In this document: in pieces, positions 1 through 8,502 of the stretch
Layout: each line of letters starts with the position of its first letter
Numbering within the stretch: the first letter of the stretch is position 1
Assembly: GCA_963733085.1 (NCBI GenBank)
Contig: CAVTBY010000005.1
Location: forward strand, 186,001 to 250,000
DNA: 64,000 bases
Reading direction: 5' to 3'
Origin: Desertimonas sp963733085
GTDB lineage: Bacteria; Actinomycetota; Acidimicrobiia; Acidimicrobiales; Ilumatobacteraceae
Made by a program: the position numbers and the translations under genes
Notes under the pieces: generated by a model
The model's database searches: none
What the model saw: only the letters and a program-made list of their open reading frames with translations
Told to the model about the DNA's origin: nothing

Positions 1-161
1 CAAACGATCTCACCGTCAGGAAACGCCGCTCGAATCGCATCGCAGAGGCGGTCGGCTGCTTGCTCGTTACGCCGCAAAGCGGTGACGAGCGTGCGGCGAA
101 GCTCCGAGAGGATCCGTGCCGTCTATCGGTACTCGATCAGCTCGGCGTCAGCGGCGGTCAC
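1..161 (-). pseudogene. 5' part of an unrecognised gene with an in-frame TAG, cut by left edge
   Basis: Read on the minus strand, a GTG at 161-159 opens a frame that is stopped after twelve codons by TAG at 125-123. The same frame then stays open to the window edge with protein-like composition (start of that part: ARILSELRRTLVTAL, then RRNEQAADRLCDAI). One C-to-T change of a CAG codon would explain the stop. It could be a nonsense mutation, a sequence error, or chance. I do not recognise the family. The element is divergent from the PadR operon on its right. Confidence 0.35.
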
Positions 162-180
162 GAACAGGTCATTCGGGCCA

Positions 181-228
181 ACCGTTGGGTGGGTGGGGGA
201 CGATTCGGTCCCCCTGGCACCCATCGGT
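181..228. repeat. 48-nt palindromic repeat, copy 1 (degenerate)
   Basis: The element has the 21-6-21 layout of the family described at 12738. The outer arms end in CACCCATCGGT and the inner stem is a G-run facing a C-run around GATTCG. The left arm carries several mismatches, so this copy is imperfect. It lies between the truncated left-edge gene and the PadR operon, an unusual position because most good copies follow gene ends. Confidence 0.7.
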
Positions 229-256
229 TGCGACAGACAACAGAGTGATTCACGGA

Positions 257-275
257 TAGCATACTCGTTATGCTA
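257..275. promoter_or_regulatory. Probable PadR operator
   Basis: TAGCATA and TATGCTA form a perfect 7-bp inverted repeat around CTCGT, ending 11 bases before the GTG start of the PadR gene. The AT-rich arms stand out in this GC-rich DNA and can also serve as the -10 region. PadR regulators usually bind such palindromes in their own promoter and repress their exporter operon, so autorepression of the three-gene operon is the likely role. Confidence 0.65.
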
Positions 276-286
276 CTGCGAATCGA

Positions 287-871
287 GTGTTCGTGAGTGT
301 GCGCCACGCCGTGCTGGCGTTGCTCACAGAAGGACCGAAGTATGGGCTCAAGCTGCGCCAAGAGTTCGAGGAACGCACCGGCGAGGTGTGGCCGCTGAAC
401 GTTGGTCAGGTGTATACGACGCTTCAGCGACTCGAGCGTGACGGCTTGGTCGAGTCCGACGACGCCGCCGAGGGGCCGCAGAAGTCGTTCCGGATCACCG
501 CTGACGGACGAGATGAGCTGGCGACGTGGCTGCGCACGCCCCCTGACATGTCGTCGCCGCCGCGCGACGAGCTAGTGATCAAGGTGCTGATCGCCCGACA
601 GATTGCCGGGGTCGACGTCGATGCGCTGCTGCAGGTGCATCGTCGCTACGTCGTCCAACTGATGCAGCAGTACACACGGCTCAAGGAGTACGAGAGCGAC
701 GATGTCGGTGTTGGCCTTGTGGTCGACGCAGAGCTGTTCCGGCTCGACGCGGTGATTCGCTGGCTCGACGCAGCCGCCGCCCGGTTGCGCCGCCAACCGA
801 CCGAATCCGAAACACCGACCGATGACGTCGCGGCGCCGAGGATTCGACGCCGTGTGGAGGTCCCGCGATGA
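287..871 (+). CDS. PadR-family transcriptional regulator
   Basis: The 194-residue protein has the PadR winged helix at about residues 3-80 (VRHAVLALLTEGPKYGLKL, then VYTTLQRLERDGLV) and a helical C-terminal dimerisation region with an R/K-rich tail. It starts at GTG 287, directly after the palindrome at 257-275. Its stop overlaps the start of the ABC ATPase gene by four bases (ATGA), so the two are translationally coupled. PadR proteins commonly repress an adjacent exporter and release DNA when a ligand binds; here the target is probably the transporter encoded by the next two genes. The ligand is unknown. Confidence 0.92.
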   Translation: MFVSVRHAVLALLTEGPKYGLKLRQEFEERTGEVWPLNVGQVYTTLQRLERDGLVESDDAAEGPQKSFRITADGRDELATWLRTPPDMSSPPRDELVIKVLIARQIAGVDVDALLQVHRRYVVQLMQQYTRLKEYESDDVGVGLVVDAELFRLDAVIRWLDAAAARLRRQPTESETPTDDVAAPRIRRRVEVPR

Positions 872-1581
872 GCGCGCTGGAACTGCGAAACGTGTCGAAG
901 TCCTTCGGATCCGGCGCCGCCGAGGTTCAGGCGCTGGTGGGCGTTGACCTCGCCGTCGAGCCCGGAGAGCTCGTCGCCGTGATGGGTCCCAGCGGTTCGG
1001 GCAAGAGCACGCTGCTCACGATCGCCGGCGGTCTCGAGGAGCCGTCGAGCGGAGAGATCTACGTCGCGGGTGAGTGCCTCGGCGAGATGTCGCGCAACGA
1101 GCTGGCACGGCTGCGGCGGCGATCGGTCGGCTTCGTGTTCCAGGAGTTCAACCTGCTCGCCGGGTTGACCGCGGCCGAGAACGTGTCGATGCCGCTCGAG
1201 CTCGACGGCGTTCCCGCCAGACGGGCACACTCGATCGCGTTGGAAGCGCTGGCCGGCTTCGGGTTGCAGCAGCGTGCGGACGCATACCCCGATGATCTCT
1301 CAGGCGGCGAGCGCCAGCGCGTCGCTATCGCCCGCGCCGTCGTGGGTGACCGCCAGCTGTTGCTCGCCGACGAACCGACGGGCGCGCTGGACACCGTCAA
1401 CGGCGAGGGGGTGATGCGGCAGGTGCGCGCCGCCTGCCGCGATGGTGTTGCCGGCGTGGTGGTGACCCACGATGCGCAGTTGGCGTCGTGGGCCGACCGC
1501 ATCGTGTTTCTCCGCGACGGTCGCGTCGTCGATCAAACGCTGCCGCCGCCTGGTCCAGAATCGTTGCTGGCCTCCCGATGA
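868..1581 (+). CDS. ABC transporter ATP-binding protein (MacB/LolD type)
   Basis: This complete 237-residue nucleotide-binding protein shows Walker A GPSGSGKST at residues 40-48, the Q-loop in FQEF near 92, the signature LSGGERQR at 144-151, Walker B LLLADE at 164-169 and the switch His in VVTHD near 201. The sequence is closest to the MacB/LolD/FtsE class that works with FtsX-type permeases. The gene overlaps its neighbours on both sides by ATGA junctions, giving a regulator-ATPase-permease operon. ATP hydrolysis probably drives a mechanotransmission-type pump or lipoprotein-like exporter; the substrate cannot be read from sequence. Confidence 0.93.
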   Translation: MSALELRNVSKSFGSGAAEVQALVGVDLAVEPGELVAVMGPSGSGKSTLLTIAGGLEEPSSGEIYVAGECLGEMSRNELARLRRRSVGFVFQEFNLLAGLTAAENVSMPLELDGVPARRAHSIALEALAGFGLQQRADAYPDDLSGGERQRVAIARAVVGDRQLLLADEPTGALDTVNGEGVMRQVRAACRDGVAGVVVTHDAQLASWADRIVFLRDGRVVDQTLPPPGPESLLASR

Positions 1582-4028
1582 GCAGCCGTCGCGTCCGCGC
1601 CCGGGGGCGTCGAGCCGTCGTGCGCTGGGCACTGCGCTTGCTGCGCCGTGAATGGCGTCAGCACGTACTCCTGATCGCATTGATCACGGTCACCATCGCC
1701 GCGGCGCTGTTCGGCGCCACCACCGCGTACAACGCGGTGCCGTCGCACGACGGGACATTCGGGGCGGCCTCACATCGCTTCGATGTCAGTGTCGAAGACG
1801 TTGGGCAATTCGATCAGTTCGTCGCTGACGCCGAGTCGTGGTTCGGCGGCGTGGAGGTGATCGGCCGGCGCCACGTGCCCGTCCCAGGATCGACCGAGGA
1901 GGTCGAGGTCCGTTCGCAAAGCGCCACCGATCCGCTTGGCGCATCGATGATCGCGCTTACCGATGGGAGCTTCCCGACGACGGCCGGAGAGGTCGCCGTG
2001 ACTGATGGGACCGCCCGCCTGCTCGATGTCTCGGTCGGCGACGCCGTCGACCTCGAAGGCGAACAGCTGACCGTCGTCGGAATGATCGAGAATCCCGATG
2101 CCCTCGATGACGAGTTCGCCCTCGTCCCACGCTCGGCCGGCGGAACTCCTGAGTCGGCAAGGATCCTGCTCCGAGCCGATGATGAACGCGTCCACGAGTT
2201 CCGCTCACCGGCCGCGCCGTCGCGCTGGGGCATCGAACCTCGCGGCTCGAGCGAGAAGACACTCGCGGCCATCGGCGTTCTCATCGCCGCAACCGTGGCG
2301 ATGCTCCTCGTGGCCCTCGTCGCCGCCGCCGCCTTCGTCGTCATCGCCCAGCGCAGGCAGCGACAGCTCGGCCTGCTCGCTGCAGCCGGCGCCACCGAGC
2401 GGCACGTCCGCGGCGTCATGCTCGCCGGAGGCGCTGCGGTTGGTGTCGTGTCGGCTTGCGCCGGTGCGCTCGTCGCGCTCGGTGCGTGGGTCGCTGTTGG
2501 ACCGGCTCTCGAGCGGGCCGTCGGCCGTCGCCTCGGGCGCTTCGAAATCCCTTGGTGGGTTGTCGCCGGAGGTTTGGCACTCGCGGTCGTCACCTCCGTC
2601 GCCGCCGCGTGGTGGCCAGCACGAATGATCGCCCGCCAGCCGATCATGGCGGCGCTGTCGGGTCGGCCCCAGCCGCCGCGCCGAGCTCGCCGGTCTGTCC
2701 TCGCCGCACTGGTGTTGCTCGCCGGCGGCATCACCTGTCTCACGATCTCCATCGATCCGACGGAGGACACCGGCAGCGTCCCGCTCGTGATCGTCGGCCT
2801 GGTCGCCACGACCTTCGGTCTCGTCTTGGTCGCCCCGTCCGCCATCCGCGTCGCCGGCGCCGTCGCCCGGCGGGCACCGCTGGCGACCCGGATCGCGCTC
2901 CGCGATCTGGGTCGCTACCAGTCGCGATCGGCAGCGGCTCTGGCCGCGATCAGCCTCGGGTTGGCGATCGCCGTCGCGGTCGTGGTGATCGCCGCCGCCA
3001 ACGAGGCCAGCGCCGATCAGGGCAACCTGTCCAGCCACCAGCTGCTCGCCCACCTGGGCGACCCGGGCGATGGGCCGGTGCTCTCACTTCCGGAGACAGC
3101 CCCCGCGGAACTCGATGCGATGCAGGCATCGATCCAGGCCTGGGTCGCCACGCTCGACGACGCCACGGTCGTGGCGCTCGACGCCGCCGTCGACCCGACT
3201 CTGACGGAGCGCCCCGACGGGGGCGTCCACCACCCGACCGTCGTCCTCGGGATCCCGATCAGCGAGAACACGACACGCGACGCAGGGCTCGTGTACGTCG
3301 CTACACCACCGCTGCTCGACTACCTTGCGATCGACGCGACGACGGTCGATCCCGAAACGACGCTGCTCACCTCGCAACCTGGCGAGGTCGAATTAACTGG
3401 CAACATCTCCCGCGAGGCTGGTCCGCTGCCGAAGCCGGTCGTGCATCAGATCGAGGGATCCCCGTACTCCTCGGTCCCGGATTCATTGATCACCGCACTC
3501 GGCCTCGAAAGCGGCGGCTGGGAGCCGGCGGCAGCGGGATGGCTGATCGAGTCAAGCCGCCCGATCACCGGCGAAGAGCTGTCGGCGGCGCGCGACATGG
3601 CGGTGGCGAGCGGGTTGACGATCGAGGCACGCGACCCACAGTCGGGCCTGTCCACGCTGCGAACCGCGGCGACCGGCATCGGTATCGCTGTCGCCCTCGC
3701 CATCCTGGCGATGACGGTCGGTCTGATCCGGACCGAGTCCGCCCGCGACGTCAGCACCCTCACCGCGGTCGGCGCATCGAGCCGGACCCGGCGGGCAGTC
3801 ACAGCCAGCACGGCCGCCGCCCTGGCCGTCCTGGCGGTGATCATCGGCATGACCAGCGCTTACGCAGCGGTCTACGCCGGCTACACACCCGCCACTGATC
3901 GGCTCGACAACATTCCAGTTGCCAACCTCCTCATCATCGCCGTCGGGTTCCCGCTGATCGCCGCAGGCGCCGGCTGGATATTGAGCCGTCGACCGCCGCC
4001 CGGCCTCGCCAGGCCCGCGATCGAATAG
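1578..4028 (+). CDS. FtsX-type ABC transporter permease, large
   Basis: The 816-residue membrane protein pairs with the preceding ATPase. The start at ATG 1578 overlaps the ATPase stop by four bases and follows an in-frame extension inside the ATPase gene that I ignored. After a basic N-terminus there is a first membrane segment near residues 29-48, a large extracytoplasmic domain, a block of three or four membrane helices with an FtsX core around 230-370, a second helix block near 380-480, a second exposed domain, and a final FtsX block near the C-terminus. This duplicated FtsX layout is typical of actinobacterial MacB/BceB-like permeases of about 800-850 residues. Confidence 0.9.
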   Translation: MSSRRVRARGRRAVVRWALRLLRREWRQHVLLIALITVTIAAALFGATTAYNAVPSHDGTFGAASHRFDVSVEDVGQFDQFVADAESWFGGVEVIGRRHVPVPGSTEEVEVRSQSATDPLGASMIALTDGSFPTTAGEVAVTDGTARLLDVSVGDAVDLEGEQLTVVGMIENPDALDDEFALVPRSAGGTPESARILLRADDERVHEFRSPAAPSRWGIEPRGSSEKTLAAIGVLIAATVAMLLVALVAAAAFVVIAQRRQRQLGLLAAAGATERHVRGVMLAGGAAVGVVSACAGALVALGAWVAVGPALERAVGRRLGRFEIPWWVVAGGLALAVVTSVAAAWWPARMIARQPIMAALSGRPQPPRRARRSVLAALVLLAGGITCLTISIDPTEDTGSVPLVIVGLVATTFGLVLVAPSAIRVAGAVARRAPLATRIALRDLGRYQSRSAAALAAISLGLAIAVAVVVIAAANEASADQGNLSSHQLLAHLGDPGDGPVLSLPETAPAELDAMQASIQAWVATLDDATVVALDAAVDPTLTERPDGGVHHPTVVLGIPISENTTRDAGLVYVATPPLLDYLAIDATTVDPETTLLTSQPGEVELTGNISREAGPLPKPVVHQIEGSPYSSVPDSLITALGLESGGWEPAAAGWLIESSRPITGEELSAARDMAVASGLTIEARDPQSGLSTLRTAATGIGIAVALAILAMTVGLIRTESARDVSTLTAVGASSRTRRAVTASTAAALAVLAVIIGMTSAYAAVYAGYTPATDRLDNIPVANLLIIAVGFPLIAAGAGWILSRRPPPGLARPAIE

Positions 4029-4143
4029 GCTCCGACGCGGGGCGTCAGTCCCTGACGACGGGGCAGCTGCCGTAGCAGGTGAGGTCTCGCGAAGCCGAGC
4101 TGAATTATGCCACTGCGGACAGACTGCCCGCCGTCTGAGGACG

Positions 4144-4191
4144 CATTGGTGAGCTGAGCGTTCAGAGATCCGTACGCTGCGCTCACCAATG
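4144..4191. promoter_or_regulatory. Inverted repeat enclosing the nuclease start codon
   Basis: CATTGGTGAGC (4144-4154) is matched exactly by GCTCACCAATG (4181-4191), with further partial pairing inside (AGCG with CGCT). The last three bases of the right arm are the ATG of the following gene. In RNA this hairpin would hide the start codon; in DNA it could be a repressor site. No obvious ribosome-binding site lies outside the stem. Confidence 0.5.
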
Positions 4192-5031
4192 ATGATTCCG
4201 AGACCGCCCAGATGGTGGTGGGGTGCCGCGCTGGTGGTGACGGCCCTCGGGGGTTGGTCCACGGTTTCGGCGACGGCTCCGCCGTTGCCGCCGGACGATC
4301 CGTGGCTGGTCACCGACGTGATCGATGGCGACACGATCGACGTCGCGAGGGGGCCGACGTCGATGACGGTTCGGTTGATCGGCATCAACGCCCCGGAGTC
4401 GGACGAGTGCTGGTCGAGTGAGGCGACGGCACTGCTTGCGGAGTTGGTGGGGAACGGCCCGGTGTGGCTGACCGTGGACAGGTCCGTCCTCGACCAGTTC
4501 GGTCGGGCCCTGCGCTACGTCATCGACGCTGACGGCAACGATGTCGGCGGGCTGCTCGTCGAGCAGGGCGCGGCGATCGCCAGGAGCTATCCGCCGGACA
4601 CCGCCAACGACGACCGCTACGCCTTGTTGCAGGAGGCGGCTCGTCTGGATGGCCGCGGGTTGTGGGCTGCCGATGCCTGCGGGGCGGGCACCGACCCCAC
4701 CGTTGCCGTCGAGATCGAGGTCCATCCGGATGCTGACGGCGACGACAACGCCAACCTCAACGACGAGTGGGTGCGGTTCACCAATACCGGCGCGGCGCCG
4801 CTCGACCTCGACGGTTGGACAGTGCGCGACGAATCGGCGACACATCGTTACACGTTCATCGACGTTGTCGTGCCGCCCGCCGGCAGCGTCACCCTGCGCA
4901 CGGGTTGCGGTACCGACACGCCAACGGAGCGGTTCTGGTGCACCGTCGACTCGGCGGTGTGGAACAACAGCGGTGACACGGTGTTCCTGCTCGATCCCGC
5001 CGGCAACATCGTCGCGTCACACCACTACTAG
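4189..5031 (+). CDS. Secreted thermonuclease with C-terminal lamin-tail domain
   Basis: The 280-residue protein begins with an N-terminal hydrophobic segment (about residues 9-28), then a staphylococcal-nuclease domain with the DGDT metal site at 46-49, the catalytic Arg in VRLIGINAPE (61-70) and DQFGRALRYV (102-111). From about residue 172 there is a lamin-tail (LTD) beta-sandwich (NDEWVRFTNTG, then LDGWTVRDE, ending near HHY). The combination suggests an exported, Ca-dependent DNA/RNA nuclease anchored or oriented by the LTD module. It is monocistronic and begins inside an inverted repeat. Confidence 0.9.
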   Translation: MMIPRPPRWWWGAALVVTALGGWSTVSATAPPLPPDDPWLVTDVIDGDTIDVARGPTSMTVRLIGINAPESDECWSSEATALLAELVGNGPVWLTVDRSVLDQFGRALRYVIDADGNDVGGLLVEQGAAIARSYPPDTANDDRYALLQEAARLDGRGLWAADACGAGTDPTVAVEIEVHPDADGDDNANLNDEWVRFTNTGAAPLDLDGWTVRDESATHRYTFIDVVVPPAGSVTLRTGCGTDTPTERFWCTVDSAVWNNSGDTVFLLDPAGNIVASHHY

Positions 5032-5036
5032 CGCGG

Positions 5037-5777
5037 TCACGCTTCCTTCTGCCATACCGAGATGTGGGACGTGCTGTCACCGGTGAACGGCGCACGCGTC
5101 CAAGTGCTCCAGCGTTCGCGCATGGTCATGCCGGCGATCCGTGCCATCAGGTCGAGCTCCGACGGCCATACGTAGCGGAACGGCACGGAGAAGACATCGA
5201 GCTTGTCGCCGGTGACCCGGTAATGGTGCGAGTACATCGTCTGGGCAACGGTGTCGGGGTACTCGTCGAATCCGAGGTAGGTCGGGGTGACGGTGAACGG
5301 CCGGATGGTCTCGCCCGGGAGCAGCCGCCGCAGGTCGGGCACGCCGACCTCGATGACGAAGCAGCCCCCAGCCTCGAGGTGGGCGGCGACGTTGCGGAAA
5401 CAGGCGACCTGGGCGTCCTGGCTGGTCAGGTTCATGATCGTGTTGAACACGAGATAGGCGAGCCGGAACGTGCCGTCGACACGCGTCGTGGCGAAGTCGC
5501 CGATCGTCACGCTGATCTGATCGCCGCCGGGCTTCTCACGCAAGCGTCGAACCATCGCCTCGGACAGGTCGATGCCATGAGTCGGGACGCCACGGGCGCT
5601 GAGCGGAAGGGCGATGCGGCCAGTGCCGATCCCGAGCTCCAGAGCCGCGCCGCCGCCGGCGAGGTCGGCAAGGAAGTCGACCGTTGGTTCGAGGACCGCC
5701 GGATCGAACATCGCTGACGAACCGGCGTCGTACCCGGCCGCGACCGAGTCACCGAAGTGGTTCTGCGGCATCGTCAC
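5037..5777 (-). CDS. Class I SAM-dependent methyltransferase
   Basis: The 246-residue protein has SAM-binding motif I in ALELGIGTGRIALPL near residue 47, an acidic residue after HGIDLSEAM and an AYLVFNTIMN segment. Its C-terminal region resembles small-molecule methyltransferases of the methyltransferase-25 group. The start is GTG 5777 (an ATG at 5771 is the alternative), four bases after the DUF1697 stop, so the two are probably co-transcribed. Substrate is unknown. Confidence 0.85.
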   Translation of the reverse strand: MTMPQNHFGDSVAAGYDAGSSAMFDPAVLEPTVDFLADLAGGGAALELGIGTGRIALPLSARGVPTHGIDLSEAMVRRLREKPGGDQISVTIGDFATTRVDGTFRLAYLVFNTIMNLTSQDAQVACFRNVAAHLEAGGCFVIEVGVPDLRRLLPGETIRPFTVTPTYLGFDEYPDTVAQTMYSHHYRVTGDKLDVFSVPFRYVWPSELDLMARIAGMTMRERWSTWTRAPFTGDSTSHISVWQKEA

Positions 5778-5781
5778 GCCG

Positions 5782-6342
5782 TTAGGACTGCTCGTCGAGA
5801 AGGTCGAGCAGCTTCGTAGTTGTTGTCCAGCTACGGATCGTCATCTGCTTGTACTCCGGCGTTCCGGCGATGCGGCCCATCTTGCTCTGCACCCGTCTGG
5901 CGCTCAGGCGAGCGAAGTACACGACCCCGTCGCCTGGCCACGCCTGGTCGACGCCGTCGCGCAGGGCGACAACGCCCATCGCCTGCTTGGCGGTCAGCGG
6001 TGCCTTCAAGAACACGGCGTCCGAGTGGTACTCGTCGGGAGATACTCCGAATCCAGGGGGAGCCTTGGTGACGACCTTGCGGAGTTGCGTGTGCGATCTG
6101 ACGACAACGACGAGCGGTACGCCGAACCGGCGCTCGAGCATGCCCTCGATGTCGTCCTCCAGTGACTTCGCCGGCGAGGCCGATTGGAACAGCACGTTGC
6201 CGGACTGGATGTACGTGCGGACCGCTTCGTATCCGCCGTCTTCGAACGCGCCACGCAGGTCGGCCATCGCCACCTTGTTGCGTCCGCCGACATTGATCCC
6301 CCGCAGCAGCGCCACGTACTGCTTGGCGACCACGTCACCCAC
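5782..6342 (-). CDS. DUF1697 family protein
   Basis: The 186-residue protein shows the DUF1697 hallmark near the N-terminus, YVALLRGINVGGRNKVAM, followed by the conserved TYIQSGNVLFQS stretch and a basic C-terminus with RTWTTT-like residues. The family is widespread and about 180 residues long, with a ferredoxin-like fold and no established biochemical role. It sits first in a two-gene operon with the methyltransferase. The start is GTG 6342. Confidence 0.9.
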   Translation of the reverse strand: MGDVVAKQYVALLRGINVGGRNKVAMADLRGAFEDGGYEAVRTYIQSGNVLFQSASPAKSLEDDIEGMLERRFGVPLVVVVRSHTQLRKVVTKAPPGFGVSPDEYHSDAVFLKAPLTAKQAMGVVALRDGVDQAWPGDGVVYFARLSARRVQSKMGRIAGTPEYKQMTIRSWTTTTKLLDLLDEQS

Positions 6343-6351
6343 GGTAAACGC

Positions 6352-6930
6352 TCAGCGCGGCGTAGACGTCGACGGTTTGAACGCCGGGCCGTGGCCGGGG
6401 ATGGCGACATCGGCGATGGCGAGGACCCTGGCTCGGCTGGCGTGGAGCTGCTCCATCTCGGCGTACGGGTCCTCGGCCGGCCCCTCGCCGTTCCACCACA
6501 CGTGGGTGAAAGCGGCGACGCCGTCCGACGTGTGCGCCAGGGTCGTGATGTCCTCGGCCGAATGCCCCGGCGTGCGGATCAGCTTGATCGACGGGGAAAG
6601 CTCGAAGCCTTCGGCGTCCCGGCTCGTCCACACGTCGTCCTGATAGATCGCCCAGTGGTCGTGGTAGCGGGCTGCCGGAAACAGGGCGGCGTTGATCGTG
6701 TGATCGGGGTGGTGGTGGCTGAAGACGACGTCGGTCACCTCGTGAGGGGCAAGACCGAGCGCCGCCAGCGGATCGAGGATCAGCGACCGGTTGCTGACCA
6801 TGCCGGGGTCGACGACGACCGTCACCGCGCCGTCACGGATCAACCCGACGGTGCTCGCCACACCGCGCTGGTAGTAGCCGGCGGTCAGGATGTGGAACGT
6901 CGCCGTGCTGGCAGGAGGGGCATCGCTCAT
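6352..6930 (-). CDS. Metallo-beta-lactamase fold hydrolase
   Basis: The 192-residue protein has the zinc-binding signature HHHPDH (about residues 69-74), a second metal ligand in TPGHS and a third in IPGHGP near the C-terminus. The domain is short, in the MBLAC1-like size range. Start ATG 6930 was preferred to GTG 6933. It lies just upstream of the DUF1697 gene with only about ten bases between them and may belong to the same transcript. Substrate unknown. Confidence 0.88.
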   Translation of the reverse strand: MSDAPPASTATFHILTAGYYQRGVASTVGLIRDGAVTVVVDPGMVSNRSLILDPLAALGLAPHEVTDVVFSHHHPDHTINAALFPAARYHDHWAIYQDDVWTSRDAEGFELSPSIKLIRTPGHSAEDITTLAHTSDGVAAFTHVWWNGEGPAEDPYAEMEQLHASRARVLAIADVAIPGHGPAFKPSTSTPR

Positions 6931-6950
6931 CACCCCATGTTGGTCGTTGG

Positions 6951-6988
6951 CGATGAGCGATGACAGCCGTGTGGCCTGTCATCGCTCA
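6951..6988. repeat. GATGAGCGATGAC palindrome, copy 1
   Basis: TGAGCGATGACAG (6954-6966) is complemented by CTGTCATCGCTCA (6976-6988) around CCGTGTGGC. The same palindrome recurs at 10446 and, degenerated, at 47517. It directly abuts the 111-bp repeat that follows. Confidence 0.8.
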
Positions 6989-7099
6989 CTGGTGTGCACC
7001 ATGGCCATGTGGTCGTTCGTCGGGGCGACGGGCGGTGCACAAGCGAGCTATATGCGCCGTAATGCGGATTCGCTCGCTCGAAGCCTCGCTCACTCATTG
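6989..7099. repeat. 111-bp dispersed repeat, copy A
   Basis: This segment matches 18366-18475 at about nine positions in ten by hand alignment. It starts CTGGTGTGCACCATGGCC, has a middle AGCGAGCTATATGCGCC, and ends in GCTCACTCATTG. Internal complementarity (GGTGCA with TGCAC, CGAGC with GCTCG) suggests a folded element. Its right end supplies the last three codons and stop of the small membrane protein gene 7090-7278. Confidence 0.75.
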
Positions 7100-7278
7100 C
7101 GCGCCGATCGGGTGGGGATGGCGACGAGGATGAGGGCGACGAACACGGCGATCGCCGCACCCCAGATGATCGGGTCGTTCTCGAGGTCGTCGAAGCCGAA
7201 CACGGCGACGGTCGCGCCGAGGGCAACGACTGCCAGTCCGAGGAGGGCGCTGAGCGGGTTGAAGCGATGTGGTGGCAT
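7090..7278 (-). CDS. Small two-helix membrane protein
   Basis: The 62-residue protein starts at ATG 7278, one base after the stop of the PspC/LiaF-like gene, so it is probably translated by coupling. Two hydrophobic helices are visible (LSALLGLAVVALGATVAVF and IIWGAAIAVFVALILVAI) separated by DDLENDP. An in-frame extension upstream overlaps the previous gene and was rejected. The C-terminal RNE and stop are encoded inside a 111-bp repeat. The context suggests an envelope-stress role, but the family is not recognised. Confidence 0.75.
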   Translation of the reverse strand: MPPHRFNPLSALLGLAVVALGATVAVFGFDDLENDPIIWGAAIAVFVALILVAIPTRSARNE

Positions 7279-7279
7279 G

Positions 7280-8389
7280 TCAGTCTCCAAGTCGTCCGAG
7301 GTCGAAGATGTTGCGCTCGGTGACCTCCAGTTGGCCGACACTCACCGTCGCCGAGATCACCGCGTCCGCCGCCGCGCCGGGACCGATGCGGATCACCTGG
7401 AGGTCGCCATCGTTGGGCTGGGTCACGCCGTTGACGACGATCTCGCCGTCGTAGACGTGCGCCCGTACGTCGATGGTGACATCTTCGTCGACGATGAGGA
7501 CGATCTCGCCGAGGCCGACCCGCAGGTCCGAACGAGCACCGTCCGGCGGTGCCGAGAACACCGTGACCTCGATCTTCCCGGCGACGAGGTCCTCGCGTTC
7601 GGGAAGCCCGAACGGTCTGACGGACCCCACCGAGTGATAGCGGGTCCCCGCCTCGAGGCCGTCGATCCCGGCGCGGGCGGCGTGACCGGCGACGAACCCC
7701 GATCCGGCGAACAGCAGCGCCGGCACGACGAGCCACAGCGCCCTTCCCCGCCACGCTCCGATAACCATCCCGATGCCGCAGACGGCAGCGGCAGCGCCGA
7801 GCCACCGTTCCGGATGAAGGCCGTCGCCGTTGAGTTGGTAACCGATCGCCCCGGCGGCGCCGACGAGCAATGCCACCGCCAGCGTCCAGCGGCCGAGCAC
7901 GGACGGCGGGCGGGGTTCGGTGACGGTGGCGGGCGCTGCAGCAGTCGGCGAGGGGCCCTGGTCACCGCCGATTGCAACGGCGGAGTCGGGAATGCCGCGA
8001 GGCTGCCAGAGGGCAACAGCGATCCCAGCGAGCACGAACACGATGGTCCACGGGCTGGCGATGTAGCTCGTTCCGTTCTCGAGCAACAAGAAGCAGCTGA
8101 TCACAATCACGGCGGCCCCGGCGATCACCAGCGGGCCGAATTGCGACCGCCGGCGGCCGCGCAGGATCAACCATGCTCCGCCGTACAGGAACAGGCCGAG
8201 CCCGCTGAAGACGGCGAGTACGACGAACGCGATGCGGAACCACAGGGGGTCGACGCCGGTCCGCGCCGCGAGATCGCGGGCGACACCGGCGAGGATCGCG
8301 CCGTCGTCGGCATGGCGCGTGCTGCCGACTGGATCGACCGCAGCGTCGCTGGCAGGAGGTGGCCAGGGAGAGGCTTCCACGAGATTCAC
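7280..8389 (-). CDS. PspC-domain membrane protein with LiaF-like C-terminus
   Basis: The 369-residue protein has an N-terminal PspC domain (about 25-80: AILAGVARDLAARTGVDPL, then a hydrophobic helix), several further membrane helices to about residue 225, and a C-terminal beta-rich domain (LRVGLGEIVLIVDEDVTIDV) like the LiaF/YvqF cell-wall-antibiotic response domain. No ATG is available; GTG 8389 fits the domain start. It is divergent from a sensor kinase that also begins with PspC. LiaF proteins inhibit LiaS-type kinases, so it may be the inhibitor of the kinase next door. Confidence 0.82.
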   Translation of the reverse strand: MNLVEASPWPPPASDAAVDPVGSTRHADDGAILAGVARDLAARTGVDPLWFRIAFVVLAVFSGLGLFLYGGAWLILRGRRRSQFGPLVIAGAAVIVISCFLLLENGTSYIASPWTIVFVLAGIAVALWQPRGIPDSAVAIGGDQGPSPTAAAPATVTEPRPPSVLGRWTLAVALLVGAAGAIGYQLNGDGLHPERWLGAAAAVCGIGMVIGAWRGRALWLVVPALLFAGSGFVAGHAARAGIDGLEAGTRYHSVGSVRPFGLPEREDLVAGKIEVTVFSAPPDGARSDLRVGLGEIVLIVDEDVTIDVRAHVYDGEIVVNGVTQPNDGDLQVIRIGPGAAADAVISATVSVGQLEVTERNIFDLGRLGD

Positions 8390-8502
8390 CGTAAGGACGA
8401 GACGACCCGGCGACCATCGGTGATCCCCCTGATTCCTGCCCGTCGGAAGATCCGGGAGACCACCAATACCGCCGCCGCCGGACCTGCGCGACGATTGATC
8501 AC

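Noticed and set aside
6989..7099. tRNA gene in the 111-bp repeat
   Set aside because: No cloverleaf with T-arm GTTCRANNC or matching acceptor stem can be drawn.
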